64,000 nt of DNA, from contig NZ_FMXN01000005.1 in NCBI RefSeq assembly GCF_900104245.1, positions 50,616-114,615 of the forward strand. Reading direction: 5' to 3'. Within the stretch, counting starts at the first letter, position 1. Every line of letters begins with the position of its first letter. The notes beneath the pieces were generated by a model, which was given only the letters and a program-made list of their open reading frames with translations, was not told the origin of the DNA and searched no databases. Made by a program: the position numbers and the translations under genes. Below are positions 38,266 through 47,508 of this stretch, piece by piece. This DNA is from Pseudidiomarina indica (lineage in GTDB: Bacteria; Pseudomonadota; Gammaproteobacteria; Enterobacterales; Alteromonadaceae).

Positions 38266-38556
38266 ATGTTGTGTGCGATTTATCGTAGCCCTCGGCGGGC
38301 TGATACCTATTTGTACCTTTCACATCCGGCAGACTTTACTCGGGTCCCTGAGCCATTACGGGACGTTTTTGGAACCCCCGTCCATGTCATGACCATTGCC
38401 TTAACAGCTGAGCGTCGACTTGCCCGCTTATCGGTGACGGAGTTAACGCCGCGGCTGGAACAGGATGGCTACTATTTGCAAATGCCGCTGCATCAAGAGA
38501 ATCTGTTAGACCTGCACAAAAAACTGCAACAGGAGTCAAAATCATGTCACTCGTAA
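38266..38556 (+). CDS. ycgL: YcgL family protein
   Basis: The 96-residue protein starts MLCAIYRSPRRADTYLYLSHPADFTRVPEPL and contains VHVMTIALTAERRLA, both typical of the YcgL domain. The function is unknown, with structural and genomic hints of a role near cell division and RNA processing genes. It lies two bases after rnd and overlaps the transglycosylase start by 13 bases. A long Lys/Gln tail ends the protein. Confidence 0.9.
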   Translation: MLCAIYRSPRRADTYLYLSHPADFTRVPEPLRDVFGTPVHVMTIALTAERRLARLSVTELTPRLEQDGYYLQMPLHQENLLDLHKKLQQESKSCHS

Positions 38557-39557
38557 CGCGTTGGTTGGCCATTATCATGATTGGCTGCGCTGGAGCAGCT
38601 GCTCCAGCGCAAGCATCTGAAGGCTCGGAAGCATCAGAATTGGAAGCTGGCTTTGCTGCGTATGTGGAACAAATTAAACAAGAAGCCTTAGCCGCAGGGT
38701 ACAAAGAAGAAACCCTGGCAACGGCGTTCGAGAACGTCACTTTTTATCAACGGTCAGTAAAAGCAGATCGCAACCAGCCGGAATTTAAGTTAACGCTGGA
38801 TACTTATTTGCCACGTGCCGTGCCTGAATGGAAAGCTAAGAAAGCCGTTGAGATGTATCAACAGCATCGTGAATTACTGGAAAAAATTGGTAAGGAATAC
38901 GGTGTGCAGCCACGTTTTATTGTGGCGTTGTGGGGCATTGAAACCAACTTTGGCGCTTTTACTGGAGGGATGGATGTGATTTCAGCGCTAACCACTATGG
39001 CCTATGAGGGTCGCCGCGAGGAGTTCTTTAAAAAAGAACTTTGGCACGCGCTCACCATCGTGGAAGAGGGCCATATTCCAATTGAGCAAATGAAGGGGTC
39101 TTGGGCCGGAGCCATGGGTCAAGCGCAATTTATGCCAAGTTCCTTTATGGCTTATGCCGTGGATTATGATGGCGATGGTCGCAAAGATATTTGGGGCTCC
39201 CAAGGCGATGTATTCGCTTCCGCCGCCAATTATTTGAAGTCTGTGGGCTGGCGTGACGATGTGACTTGGGGACGTCAAGTACAATTACCACCAGGCTTTG
39301 ATGGCGCTCAAGCGTCCTTAACAATTAAAAAGCCATTAGCTGAATGGCAAGCCTTGGGAGTTCGTAGCTATGACGGCACGGACTTACCGAAACGGGACGA
39401 TATTGTGGCCTCGATCGTTATTCCTGATGATCAAGAAGGCCGGGTCTTTTTGGCGTACAGCAACTATGACGCTTTGATGCGCTGGAATCGTTCTCATTAT
39501 TTTGTTGCTGCGGTGGGGTACTTATCCGATCGCATTCGTTTTCCGAGGTCTGAATGA
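38544..39557 (+). CDS. Lytic murein transglycosylase (MltB family)
   Basis: This 337-residue exported enzyme has a signal peptide to about residue 24 (APAQA). The catalytic glutamate is in ALWGIETNFGAFTG (about residue 135), and SWAGAMGQAQFMPSSF and the repeat-like DYDGDGRKDIW follow, as in MltB. It cleaves peptidoglycan glycan strands to 1,6-anhydroMurNAc ends. There is no lipobox, so it should be a soluble periplasmic form. It overlaps the following FAH-family gene by 4 bases. Confidence 0.9.
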   Translation: MSLVTRWLAIIMIGCAGAAAPAQASEGSEASELEAGFAAYVEQIKQEALAAGYKEETLATAFENVTFYQRSVKADRNQPEFKLTLDTYLPRAVPEWKAKKAVEMYQQHRELLEKIGKEYGVQPRFIVALWGIETNFGAFTGGMDVISALTTMAYEGRREEFFKKELWHALTIVEEGHIPIEQMKGSWAGAMGQAQFMPSSFMAYAVDYDGDGRKDIWGSQGDVFASAANYLKSVGWRDDVTWGRQVQLPPGFDGAQASLTIKKPLAEWQALGVRSYDGTDLPKRDDIVASIVIPDDQEGRVFLAYSNYDALMRWNRSHYFVAAVGYLSDRIRFPRSE

Positions 39558-40201
39558 TGGGATTACAACCCCCAAGCAAAATAGTTTGCGTCGGGCGTAA
39601 CTATCGGGAGCACGCGGCTGAATTAAGCAACCCAGTGCCCAGCCAACCCTTATTGTTTATCAAGCCACCGTCAGCGATTACTCGCTTGCCGGAGGTTCGA
39701 ATTCCGACGAGCTATGGCGACTGCCAACACGAAATTGAGTTGGCGGTATACATTGGCATGCCGTTACGCCGCGCGACTCCCGAACAAGCAATCAAAGCCA
39801 TTGCCGGCTATGGGGTTGGGTTGGATTTAACCTTACGCGAGTTGCAGAGTGAATTAAAAGCCCAAGGCCATCCCTGGGAACGCGCCAAAGCGTTTGATGG
39901 CTCCTGCGTATTAGGTCCGATGATTGAGCGGATTGAGTTTGATGCTACGCAACCGTTTACTATCGCATTGCACGTGAATGGCGAATTGCGACAACAAGGC
40001 TCGAGTGCCGACATGCTATTTGCGATTGCCGATCTATTGGCTGATATCTCGGCGCAGTTCACCTTGGTGCCGGGGGATGTTGTATTGACCGGAACTCCTG
40101 CCGGTGTTGCCGCGCTACAGCTTGGTGATGAACTGCGATTAAGTTTACACCATGCGGATCGTCAATGGGATTGGCAGGCTCGGGTTGAGGCGGCTGACTA
40201 A
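39554..40201 (+). CDS. ycgM: Fumarylacetoacetate hydrolase family protein (YcgM-like)
   Basis: This 215-residue FAH-fold enzyme has KIVCVGRNYREHAAEL at the start. The metal-binding acids are in HEIELAVYIG (E) and DLTLRELQ (D). GTPAGV appears near the end (VVLTGTPAGVAAL). YcgM/FAHD1-type enzymes are acylpyruvases or oxaloacetate decarboxylases; the actual substrate is not evident. Start is ATG 39554 or the in-frame ATG 39557. It sits between mltB-like and ycgN genes, as ycgM precedes ycgN in E. coli. Confidence 0.87.
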   Translation: MMGLQPPSKIVCVGRNYREHAAELSNPVPSQPLLFIKPPSAITRLPEVRIPTSYGDCQHEIELAVYIGMPLRRATPEQAIKAIAGYGVGLDLTLRELQSELKAQGHPWERAKAFDGSCVLGPMIERIEFDATQPFTIALHVNGELRQQGSSADMLFAIADLLADISAQFTLVPGDVVLTGTPAGVAALQLGDELRLSLHHADRQWDWQARVEAAD

Positions 40202-40663
40202 ATGGTGCAAGAGGCATTTTGGCAGACCAAAACCTTACAAGAAATGACTCACAGTGAATGGGAGCAGCTTTGTGATGGGTGTGGGAAGTGCTGTTTACAT
40301 AAGCTGATTGATGCCGAGGATGCTGAAGAAACAGTCCATTACACCGATGTCAGCTGCCGCATGCTGAATACGAAAACCGGTCAATGCAGTGATTATGCAA
40401 ACCGTCATCAGTGGGTGCCAGATTGCGTAGTGATTACTCCTGAGATGATTCATGAACTGGATTATTTACCCACCAGTTGTGCCTACCGTCGCTTGGCTGA
40501 AGGACGAGGGCTGGCTTCTTGGCATCCCCTGTTGCATGGTGGCGACCGTGAGCCGATGCGTGCAGCGGGCATGAGTGTGGCTGGACGGGTCGAAAGTGAA
40601 GACGAAGTGGCCGACGATCTCGAACTGCGGATCGTGACTTGGCCACTGCGTGATGTGGATTAA
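40202..40663 (+). CDS. ycgN: YcgN family cysteine-cluster protein (UPF0260)
   Basis: The 153-residue protein has the cysteine cluster CDGCGKCCLHK (residues 24-34), then YTDVSCRMLNTKTGQCSDYANR, PDCVV and TSCAYR, as in YcgN/YkgJ zinc- or iron-cluster proteins. The function is unknown. It starts right after the stop of the FAH-family gene. dsbB converges from the other strand 8 bases downstream. Confidence 0.92.
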   Translation: MVQEAFWQTKTLQEMTHSEWEQLCDGCGKCCLHKLIDAEDAEETVHYTDVSCRMLNTKTGQCSDYANRHQWVPDCVVITPEMIHELDYLPTSCAYRRLAEGRGLASWHPLLHGGDREPMRAAGMSVAGRVESEDEVADDLELRIVTWPLRDVD

Positions 40664-40671
40664 CTCACCGG

Positions 40672-41193
40672 TTAGAGACGACGTAGTTTCAGCAGTCGTG
40701 CACAAATGATAAAAATGCCCGCAAGAGTATAAAAAGCAAAGTTAATTTGCATCCAGCCAGGCATGCTTAAGCCCAACCATGACCAATCAATTTCACCACA
40801 CTGTCCTGGTGCTGCGAATAACGAAGGGAACCAGTGGTGGAGTGGCATCCAACTAGGAAAGTTAGGAAAGGTGTCGCATACCATAAACCATGAATTTTTG
40901 GCGTTTTGCATGGCGACGTGTTCGGCGGCAATGCGCCATCCCCAAATGGCCGCAGTGAGCCAGCCAGCATAACCAATCAGGCGTGCAAGCATTCGCTGGG
41001 GAGCAAGCCAACCAATGAATCCAGCAACTCCAAGCGCAATGATTGCGGTCCGTTGATAAATGCATTTTACACAGGGCTCAAGTCCTAATTGGTACTGAAA
41101 ATACAGGGCCGTCAGTAATAATGCAAAACAGGAAAGTGTAAGAACTGCCCAAGCTCGACGTTGGGTCGGAAGTTTAGCCAAAAACAATAGCAT
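40672..41193 (-). CDS. dsbB: Disulfide bond formation protein DsbB
   Basis: DsbB (173 aa) reoxidises periplasmic DsbA and passes electrons to quinones. Four membrane segments are visible. The first redox pair is C41/C44 (PCVKCIYQR). The second pair is in the periplasmic loop MVCDTFPNFPSW...GQCGEIDW. Length equals the E. coli protein (176). It is divergent from fadR, with 192 bases between. Confidence 0.95.
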   Translation of the reverse strand: MLLFLAKLPTQRRAWAVLTLSCFALLLTALYFQYQLGLEPCVKCIYQRTAIIALGVAGFIGWLAPQRMLARLIGYAGWLTAAIWGWRIAAEHVAMQNAKNSWFMVCDTFPNFPSWMPLHHWFPSLFAAPGQCGEIDWSWLGLSMPGWMQINFAFYTLAGIFIICARLLKLRRL

Positions 41194-41280
41194 CGCTGTG
41201 TTGACCTTTTGTTGTTTTACCTCGCAAGATACCCGAGAACTGCCAAAATGTCGATAAGTTCGTTGTTTCCTGGGTTACAA

Positions 41281-41297
41281 AACTTGTCCGACCATTG
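41281..41297 (+). promoter_or_regulatory. Candidate FadR operator overlapping the fadR promoter
   Basis: AACTTGTCCGACCATTG is the best match in the window to the FadR 17-mer (GTCnGAC core). It overlaps a -35 TTGTCC (41284-41289), which pairs with an extended -10 TGGTAGAAT whose hexamer is at 41308-41313. This implies autorepression. Confidence 0.62.
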
Positions 41298-41385
41298 AAA
41301 AGGCTGGTAGAATCAAGACAACTCTATCACAGTCATCATTGTCTCGTTGAGTCAACATTTTCAAATTCAAACGACAGGCCATTAC

Positions 41386-42096
41386 ATGATTATCAAGGCA
41401 CAAAGTCCGGCCGGTTTTGCCGAAGAATATATTGTCAAATCAATCTGGAACGGACATTTCGCTCCAGGGACAATTTTACCTGCAGAACGCGAGCTGTCAG
41501 AGCTCATTGGCGTGACTCGCACGACGCTACGGGAAGTATTACAGCGGTTAGCGCGTGATGGTTGGTTAACCATTCAACACGGGAAGCCGACCCGAGTGAA
41601 TAATTTCTGGGAAACCTCAGGGTTAAATATCCTTGAGACCTTGGCCCGTCTTGATGAAGACGGAATGCCTGAGCTGGTTGATCAACTGCTTTCAGCGCGT
41701 ACCAATATTAGTGCCATTTATATTCGCCAAGCATTGCGGAATGCGCCTGAGAAAGTGCTGGAATTGTTGACCGAAGCGGAGCAGCTTGACGACACATCGG
41801 AAGCATTCACCCAATACGATTATCGCTTGAATCATGAGCTGGCGCTCAACTCCGGTAATCCAATTTATGTGTTGGTGCTGAATGGTTTCAAAGGGCTGTA
41901 TTCGCGGATCGGTAATTTTTATTTTACCAACCCGGCTGCCCGTGCCCGCGCACGCAAATTTTATGCCGATTTAAAACGCATGCCTAATGCCCCTAAACCT
42001 GAAGAAGTGGTCACGTTAATTCGTGAGTATGGCTATGAATCGGGCCAAATCTGGCACAGCATGCGGGGTGATATTCCAGCAAATCTGGTGGAATAA
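41386..42096 (+). CDS. fadR: Fatty acid metabolism regulator FadR
   Basis: FadR (236 aa) is a GntR-family acyl-CoA-responsive regulator that represses beta-oxidation genes and activates fab genes. The N-terminal winged helix ([14 protein letters not shown] through [36 protein letters not shown]) is nearly identical to E. coli FadR, so it should read the same operator. The C-terminal helical domain binds acyl-CoA. I choose ATG 41386 ([10 protein letters not shown]) by homology over the upstream frame extension. A bidirectional terminator follows. Confidence 0.97.
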   Translation: MIIKAQSPAGFAEEYIVKSIWNGHFAPGTILPAERELSELIGVTRTTLREVLQRLARDGWLTIQHGKPTRVNNFWETSGLNILETLARLDEDGMPELVDQLLSARTNISAIYIRQALRNAPEKVLELLTEAEQLDDTSEAFTQYDYRLNHELALNSGNPIYVLVLNGFKGLYSRIGNFYFTNPAARARARKFYADLKRMPNAPKPEEVVTLIREYGYESGQIWHSMRGDIPANLVE

Positions 42097-42121
42097 TTAA
42101 ATAACACGGTATTCCAAAAAT

Positions 42122-42151
42122 AAAAAACCCGCTCGAGTGAGCGGGTTTTTT
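42122..42151. terminator. Bidirectional terminator between fadR and sodB
   Basis: The stem AAAAAACCCGCTC/GAGCGGGTTTTTT with a 4-base loop has A and T tracts on both sides. It can end both the fadR and the sodB transcripts. Confidence 0.92.
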
Positions 42152-42166
42152 GATGAAGGCTGTGAA

Positions 42167-42748
42167 TTAAGCGAAGTTTTTCGCTGCAAATTCCCAGTTC
42201 ACTAAGTTCCAGAACGCATTTAAATAGTTCGGACGTGCGTTACGATAATCGATGTAGTAGGCGTGTTCCCATACGTCGACTGTCAGTAGTGGGGTGACGG
42301 TGCTATCCGTTAATGGTGTCGCAGCATTGCTGGTGTTCACAATGCCAACAGTACCGTCTGCTTTTTTCACTAACCATGTCCAACCGGAACCGAAGTTTCC
42401 TGCCGCTTGAGCGCTAAACTCAGCTTTGAACTTGTCAAAAGAACCAAAGGCAGCGTTAATCGCATCAGCTAATGTACCTGTTGGCTCACCACCACCGTTC
42501 GGGCTTAAGCAATGCCAGTAAAACGTGTGGTTCCAAACTTGAGCAGCGTTGTTGAAGACGCCGCCGTTTGAAGTTTTGATGATGTCTTCGAGTGACTTGC
42601 CTTCAAATTCAGTTCCTGCCACCAGCTCGTTCAGCTTAGTCACGTAGGTCTGATGATGCTTGCCGTAGTGGTACTCAATGGTCTCTGCAGAAATATGTGG
42701 TTCTAATGCATTTTTCTCATAAGGTAATGCTGGTAGTTCGAATGCCAT
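42167..42748 (-). CDS. sodB: Superoxide dismutase, iron type
   Basis: SodB (193 aa) dismutates cytoplasmic superoxide. The metal ligands are in [10 protein letters not shown] (H27), QVWNHTFYW (H74) and [11 protein letters not shown] (Asp/His). The GGGEPTG and AAGNFGSGW stretches are those of iron rather than manganese enzymes. Length is as in E. coli (193). Confidence 0.97.
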   Translation of the reverse strand: MAFELPALPYEKNALEPHISAETIEYHYGKHHQTYVTKLNELVAGTEFEGKSLEDIIKTSNGGVFNNAAQVWNHTFYWHCLSPNGGGEPTGTLADAINAAFGSFDKFKAEFSAQAAGNFGSGWTWLVKKADGTVGIVNTSNAATPLTDSTVTPLLTVDVWEHAYYIDYRNARPNYLNAFWNLVNWEFAAKNFA

Positions 42749-42979
42749 GTCGACTCTCCGTTGTAAATTATGAATGAATGTCTTGTTTGAATTCTTTATA
42801 GGATACCATTGAATTCACAACAATCTAATACCATATCTATAGATGGGGACGAAATCCCAGAAAACAAGGGCGTCAGTTCGTCTAGTATACGCATTTTATG
42901 CCTCTTTTGCGTACTGAATGTCTTGTTGGCTCATGGTATACTTCATCATAGATCAAACCAAGTAACCTGCGGGGACGTT

Positions 42980-43318
42980 ATGGAAACTGTTGAAAAAATT
43001 AAGCAACAGATCGCCGAAAATCCGATTTTGTTGTACATGAAAGGGTCACCAAAATTACCTAGCTGCGGATTTTCCGCTCAAGCATCACAAGCCTTGATGA
43101 GCTGTGGTCAAGCATTTGCCTATGTCGATATTTTGCAAAATCCGGATATCCGAGCAGAGCTTCCTAAATACGCTGATTGGCCGACTTTTCCACAATTATG
43201 GGTGGAAGGTGAGTTAATTGGCGGGTGTGATATCATTTTGGAAATGTACCAAAAAGGTGAATTACAAGAATTAATTCAAGAAGTTGCTGAGCGCCATCCG
43301 GCACCAGCAGCGGAATAA
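42980..43318 (+). CDS. grxD: Monothiol glutaredoxin (Grx4)
   Basis: GrxD (112 aa) is a CGFS-type glutaredoxin that carries 2Fe-2S clusters to client proteins with BolA. The motif PSCGFS has the single active cysteine C29. The glutathione-binding stretches DWPTFPQLWV and GGCDIILEM follow. I choose ATG 42980 over a much longer upstream in-frame extension. The promoter probably includes the extended -10 TGGTATACT near 42937. A peroxiredoxin gene follows after 28 bases. Confidence 0.95.
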   Translation: METVEKIKQQIAENPILLYMKGSPKLPSCGFSAQASQALMSCGQAFAYVDILQNPDIRAELPKYADWPTFPQLWVEGELIGGCDIILEMYQKGELQELIQEVAERHPAPAAE

Positions 43319-43346
43319 CTTAAAACAACTAGATGGAGAAGAAGTA

Positions 43347-43952
43347 ATGGGTGTATTAGTTGGTCGTAAAGCCCCTAACTTTACAGCAGCAGCCGTATTA
43401 GGTACTGGCGAAATCGTTGATAGCTTTAACTTTTATGAGCATATCCAAGGTAAAAAAGCGGTTCTATTTTTCTATCCGCTGGATTTCACCTTTGTTTGTC
43501 CGTCAGAGTTAATCGCGTTCAACCATCGTTTGGATGAGTTCAAGAAGCGCGGCGTGGAAGTGATTGGTGTTTCCATTGACTCACAATTTACCCACAATGC
43601 GTGGCGTAATACTGCTGAAGCAGATGGCGGTATTGGCCAGGTGAAATATCCATTAGTAGCGGACGTGAAGCACACAATTTGTCGTGCTTATGACGTTGAG
43701 CACCCAGTTGATGGCGTTGCTTTCCGTGCCTCTTTCTTAATTGATGAAGAAGGTGTAGTTCGTCACCAGATCGTAAACGACTTACCATTAGGTCGTAACA
43801 TTGACGAAATGATTCGTCTGGTTGACGCATTGAACTTCCACCAGAAGCATGGCGACGTGTGCCCAGCAGGCTGGCAAGAAGGTGACGAAGGCATGAAAGC
43901 AGACCCACAAGGTGTTGCTGCATACCTGTCAAAGAACGCGAGCAAACTGTAA
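43347..43952 (+). CDS. Typical 2-Cys peroxiredoxin (AhpC/Prx1 type)
   Basis: The 201-residue thiol peroxidase has the peroxidatic cysteine C51 in DFTFVCPSELIAF and the resolving cysteine in GDVCPAGW (about residue 171). It reduces hydrogen peroxide and organic hydroperoxides. AGATGGAGAAGAAGTA precedes ATG 43347. It is cotranscribed with grxD and ends in a strong terminator. The reductant is not encoded nearby. Confidence 0.94.
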   Translation: MGVLVGRKAPNFTAAAVLGTGEIVDSFNFYEHIQGKKAVLFFYPLDFTFVCPSELIAFNHRLDEFKKRGVEVIGVSIDSQFTHNAWRNTAEADGGIGQVKYPLVADVKHTICRAYDVEHPVDGVAFRASFLIDEEGVVRHQIVNDLPLGRNIDEMIRLVDALNFHQKHGDVCPAGWQEGDEGMKADPQGVAAYLSKNASKL

Positions 43953-43966
43953 GCGTGAGTGATTTG

Positions 43967-43992
43967 AAAAGGCCGCAATTGCGGCCTTTTTT
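43967..43992 (+). terminator. Rho-independent terminator after peroxiredoxin
   Basis: GGCCGC/GCGGCC with an AATT loop, flanked by AAAA and TTTTTT, 15 bases after the stop. Confidence 0.92.
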
Positions 43993-44084
43993 CTTTTTAT
44001 TTGCATCTCTATTTGCTTCACTGCTAGCATCGATGGTGATAAATCAATCACCTTTATTAGGATAAAGCCTCAAGGAGGATGACA

Positions 44085-44633
44085 GTGTCGACTCATTCCT
44101 ATGCCGATGTGTTGCAGTTTTGGTTTGAAGAATTAACCCCAGAACAGTGGTTTACGAAAAGTGATGCGTTGGATGAGCTGATCCGAGAGCGCTTTGCCGC
44201 AACCCTTATCGCAGCCAGCCAGGCAGAGCTATGGTTTTGGCGAACGAGCGCGGAGGGGCGGTTGGCTGAAATCATTGTGCTGGACCAGTTCTCGCGCAAT
44301 ATATACCGTGATTCCCCCAAAGCATTTACGCAAGACGCAATGGCGTTGGTCTTGGCGCAAGAGGCGGTGGCTTTAGGTTTGGATCAGCAATTAAATGTGA
44401 CCGAAAAAGCATTTTTATACATGCCATATATGCATAGTGAATCTGCTCTCATTCACGAAGTTGCGGTGCAATTATTTAGTCAGCCTGGGTTAGAAACGAA
44501 TTACGATTTTGAATTACGGCATAAAGTTATTATTGACCGATTTGGCCGGTATCCTCATCGCAATGCAATCTTAGGCCGCGTGTCGACCCGTGATGAAGTG
44601 GAATTTTTGAAACAGCCAGGCTCTTCCTTTTAA
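44085..44633 (+). CDS. DUF924 family protein
   Basis: The roughly 182-residue, mainly helical protein begins with VLQFWFEELTPEQWFTKSDALD. It contains IIVLDQFSRNIYRDSPKAFTQD and FLYMPYMHSES, all hallmarks of DUF924, a TPR-like fold of unknown function. AAGGAGG ends directly before ATG 44079, with no spacing, but sits 6 bases before GTG 44085. I therefore take the GTG as the start. Confidence 0.88.
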   Translation: MSTHSYADVLQFWFEELTPEQWFTKSDALDELIRERFAATLIAASQAELWFWRTSAEGRLAEIIVLDQFSRNIYRDSPKAFTQDAMALVLAQEAVALGLDQQLNVTEKAFLYMPYMHSESALIHEVAVQLFSQPGLETNYDFELRHKVIIDRFGRYPHRNAILGRVSTRDEVEFLKQPGSSF

Positions 44634-44649
44634 CGATTAGGAGTGGATG

Positions 44650-45087
44650 ATGGACGAATTCATGCAAGCAGCGATTGCGGAAGCCGAATTAGGGTTGCAA
44701 GAGGGTGGGGTGCCCATCGGTTCGGTATTAGTGCATCAAGGAAAAATTATCGGTCGGGGGCATAATCGTCGGATGCAGCAGGGGAGTCCCATTTTGCATG
44801 GGGAGATGGACGCCTTACAGAATGCGGGACGCCAACCGGCTCATGTTTATCGCGAGTGCACCATTTATACGACGTTATCCCCTTGTTGCATGTGTTCTGG
44901 GGCGATAGAGCTCTATGGCATTCCCCGCGTAGTGGTCGGTGAAAACCAAACCTTTATGGGAGCAGAAGAACGCTTGCGGAAGGCTGGTGTGGACGTGGTT
45001 GTGTTACAAGATGAAACCTGTATCCGCCTGATGGAAACCTTTATTCAGCAACATCCTGAATTATGGAATGAGGATATTGGCGAGTAA
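44650..45087 (+). CDS. Cytosine deaminase, yeast FCY1 type
   Basis: This 145-residue zinc deaminase of the cytidine deaminase superfamily has HGEMDAL (zinc His, catalytic Glu, about residue 57) and PCCMCSGAI (zinc cysteines, about residue 83). The whole protein follows yeast Fcy1, including YGIPRVVVGENQTF and the terminal EDIGE. It should convert cytosine to uracil. E. coli uses the unrelated amidohydrolase CodA. GGAG precedes tandem ATGs at 44647 and 44650; spacing favours the second. It converges on rnt 6 bases away. Confidence 0.87.
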   Translation: MDEFMQAAIAEAELGLQEGGVPIGSVLVHQGKIIGRGHNRRMQQGSPILHGEMDALQNAGRQPAHVYRECTIYTTLSPCCMCSGAIELYGIPRVVVGENQTFMGAEERLRKAGVDVVVLQDETCIRLMETFIQQHPELWNEDIGE

Positions 45088-45093
45088 GGAGCG

Positions 45094-45753
45094 CTATTCT
45101 TGCTCCTGTTCGGTTGAGGTATCGGCTAATGGCCAGCCCCCTAATTGTTGGTATCGATTGACCATAAAACAAAATAATTCAGCGGTACGCTCGGTATCGT
45201 AGACAGCGGAGTGTGCTTGTTTGTGATCAAAAGGGATTCCGGCTGCTTGGCAGGCTTTTAATAACACCGTTTGCCCAAGGAATACTGCGGCTAAGGCTGC
45301 GGTATCGAAGGTGACGAACGGATGAAATGGATTCCGCTTGAGTTGTGCTCGCTCTGCCGCCGCCATGAGAAAGTTATGATCGAAGGTGGCATTGTGACCG
45401 ACTAGAATGCAGCGTTGGCAGCCCGCGTCTTTTTGTGCTTTACGGATAGGCTTAAATAACTCTTTTAAGGCCGTCGCTTCATCAATGGCACCACGCAAGG
45501 GGGAATGCGGATCAATGCCATTGAAATCAATAGCGGCTTGCTCAATATTTGCCCCTGCGAATGGTTCAATGTGATAGTGCAGCGTTTGTGCAGGAATGAG
45601 TTGACCGGCCTCGTCAAAGGTTAAGGTCACCGCAGCAATTTCCAACAGCGCATCCGTTTTTGCATTAAAGCCGGCTGTTTCGACATCAATCACAACCGGC
45701 ATATAACCACGAAATCGGCCCTGCATCAGTTCGCTCGGGGTTGGCTTACTCAT
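45094..45753 (-). CDS. rnt: Ribonuclease T
   Basis: RNase T (219 aa) is a DEDD exonuclease that trims the CCA end region of tRNA and 3' ends of stable RNAs. Visible motifs are [19 protein letters not shown] (D/E), [11 protein letters not shown] and [14 protein letters not shown]. It overlaps gloA by 4 bases. The gloA-rnt order is as in E. coli. Confidence 0.96.
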   Translation of the reverse strand: MSKPTPSELMQGRFRGYMPVVIDVETAGFNAKTDALLEIAAVTLTFDEAGQLIPAQTLHYHIEPFAGANIEQAAIDFNGIDPHSPLRGAIDEATALKELFKPIRKAQKDAGCQRCILVGHNATFDHNFLMAAAERAQLKRNPFHPFVTFDTAALAAVFLGQTVLLKACQAAGIPFDHKQAHSAVYDTERTAELFCFMVNRYQQLGGWPLADTSTEQEQE

Positions 45754-46154
45754 AAGTCTCCAGGATTTTCGTCATTGCGTTCGATCAGTTCAATGGCGTA
45801 ACCATTGGGATCACGAACAAAAGCGATTAGAGTAGAACCGCCTTTTACTGGACCCGGAGCACGATAAACATCCGCTCCCGCTGCACTAAGCCGTTCACAA
45901 GTACCGTAAATATCGTCCACCCCAATTGCGATGTGGCCAAACGCAGTGCCATGTTCGTATTCTGTGACACCCCAGTTGTAGGTCAGTTCAAGCACTGTAT
46001 GATCGGCCTCATCCCCATAGCCAAGAAAGGCTAATGAATACTTATATTCTTCATTATCGGCTGTGCGGAGTAATTTCATCCCCAACAGTTCGGTGTAAAA
46101 CTCGATGGAACGTTGCATATCGCCAACGCGTAGCATGGTGTGTAATAAACGCAT
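45750..46154 (-). CDS. gloA: Lactoylglutathione lyase (glyoxalase I)
   Basis: GloA (134 aa) converts the methylglyoxal-glutathione hemithioacetal to S-lactoylglutathione. Metal ligands are at the canonical positions: H5 ([10 protein letters not shown]), E56 (VLELTYNWG), H74 ([10 protein letters not shown]) and E122 (GYAIELIER). Length matches E. coli (135). It lies 8 bases after nth. Confidence 0.97.
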   Translation of the reverse strand: MRLLHTMLRVGDMQRSIEFYTELLGMKLLRTADNEEYKYSLAFLGYGDEADHTVLELTYNWGVTEYEHGTAFGHIAIGVDDIYGTCERLSAAGADVYRAPGPVKGGSTLIAFVRDPNGYAIELIERNDENPGDL

Positions 46155-46162
46155 GGGAACTC

Positions 46163-46801
46163 CTAATCGTCAGACGTTTTCTCTTTATACTCGCATAAAT
46201 CTTCAATAATACAGCTGCCACAACGAGGTTTTCTCGCAATGCAGGTGTATCGCCCATGTAAAATAAACCAATGATGGGCATCAACTTTAAATTCTGCGGG
46301 AATCACTTTGTCGAGTCGGTCTTCTACCGCTCGCACGGTTTTGCCGGGGGCGAACTTAGTTCGATTGGCAACTCGGAATATATGCGTATCTACCGCAATC
46401 GTCGGCCAACCAAAAGCAGTATTCAGCACCACATTGGCAGTTTTACGACCGACTCCCGGCAGAGCTTCCAAGGCTTCACGACTTTCGGGGACTTCTCCCT
46501 GATGTTGTTCAACTAAAATTCGGCAGGTTTTAATGACATTTTCTGCTTTTGAATTAAATAACCCGATGGTTTTGATGTGCTCTTTAACCCCATCAACCCC
46601 TAGGTCTAGCATTGCTTGAGGTGTGCGAGCTACGGGAAACAGTTTACGGGTTGCTTTATTCACCCCAACATCGGTTGCTTGCGCCGATAACAATACCGCA
46701 ATCAGCAACTCAAAGGTCGAGCTGTACTCCAGTTCTGTGGTTGGATTAGGGTTATTCGCTCGTAATCGTTCTAAAATTTCAATACGTTTTTGTTGATTCA
46801 T
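46163..46801 (-). CDS. nth: Endonuclease III
   Basis: Nth (212 aa) is the iron-sulfur DNA glycosylase/AP lyase for oxidised pyrimidines. The helix-hairpin-helix [14 protein letters not shown] carries the catalytic lysine, with the aspartate in AVDTHIFRV. The 4Fe-4S cysteines are C-x6-C-x2-C-x5-C at the C-terminus ([17 protein letters not shown]). It closes the rsx operon, as in E. coli. Confidence 0.97.
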   Translation of the reverse strand: MNQQKRIEILERLRANNPNPTTELEYSSTFELLIAVLLSAQATDVGVNKATRKLFPVARTPQAMLDLGVDGVKEHIKTIGLFNSKAENVIKTCRILVEQHQGEVPESREALEALPGVGRKTANVVLNTAFGWPTIAVDTHIFRVANRTKFAPGKTVRAVEDRLDKVIPAEFKVDAHHWFILHGRYTCIARKPRCGSCIIEDLCEYKEKTSDD

Positions 46802-46806
46802 GATTG

Positions 46807-47508
46807 CTACTGCGCCGTGACACGAGCTCGGGTCACTTGCTTTTGAGGTTGTTCAGCACGGGCCGCACGGTAACTATCGAGCCAGTTTTTGCCAGCAATA
46901 ATAAACCCCATGACAATAAACGCACCCGGTGGCAATATCGCAAGCAATAACGGATAGTCCACACTGAATAATTGAATACGAAGTGCTTCTGCCCACTCGC
47001 CGAGTAATAAATCAGCACCATCAAATAAGGTGCCGTTCCCTAAAATTTCGCGGATCCCGCCCAGTATAACCAACACCAGAGTAAAGCCCAACCCCATCAT
47101 CAGGCCATCAAAAGCACTGTGATGCCAAGGGTTTTTGGATGCGTAAGCTTCAGCACGTCCAATGATTAAGCAGTTGGTGACAATGAGTGGGATAAAAATC
47201 CCAAGTGCTTGGTAAAGCGTGTAAAGATAGGCATTCATAACCAACTGAATGACCGTGACGAAGGTTGCAATGACCATCACAAAAACGGGAATACGGATTT
47301 CGTTAGGAACATATTCTCGAATTAAACTGACGGTAATATTAGATCCGACAAGGACCAATAGAGTGGCCAAGCCAAGGCCGAGCCCATTGGTAATGCTTGC
47401 GGTGACTGCCAACAGGGGGCATAACCCTAAAAGTTGCACCAAGCCTGCATTGTTTTTCCAAAGCCCTTGCCAAGCAAGCTCTTTATAAACGGAGGGTGAT
47501 TGACTCAT
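46807..47508 (-). CDS. rsxE: Electron transport complex subunit RsxE/RnfE
   Basis: The 233-residue inner-membrane subunit of the Rnf/Rsx complex has six hydrophobic segments. The RsxA/RsxE family stretches [18 protein letters not shown] and [19 protein letters not shown] are present. Together with RsxA it binds the membrane 2Fe-2S centre. The start at ATG 47508 overlaps the rsxG stop as ATGA. Five bases separate it from nth. Confidence 0.95.
   Translation of the reverse strand: MSQSPSVYKELAWQGLWKNNAGLVQLLGLCPLLAVTASITNGLGLGLATLLVLVGSNITVSLIREYVPNEIRIPVFVMVIATFVTVIQLVMNAYLYTLYQALGIFIPLIVTNCLIIGRAEAYASKNPWHHSAFDGLMMGLGFTLVLVILGGIREILGNGTLFDGADLLLGEWAEALRIQLFSVDYPLLLAILPPGAFIVMGFIIAGKNWLDSYRAARAEQPQKQVTRARVTAQ

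Noticed and set aside
42809..42979. N-terminal extension of the glutaredoxin with a hydrophobic segment
   Set aside because: Homology starts at ATG 42980, and the extension covers the probable promoter with its extended -10 near 42937.
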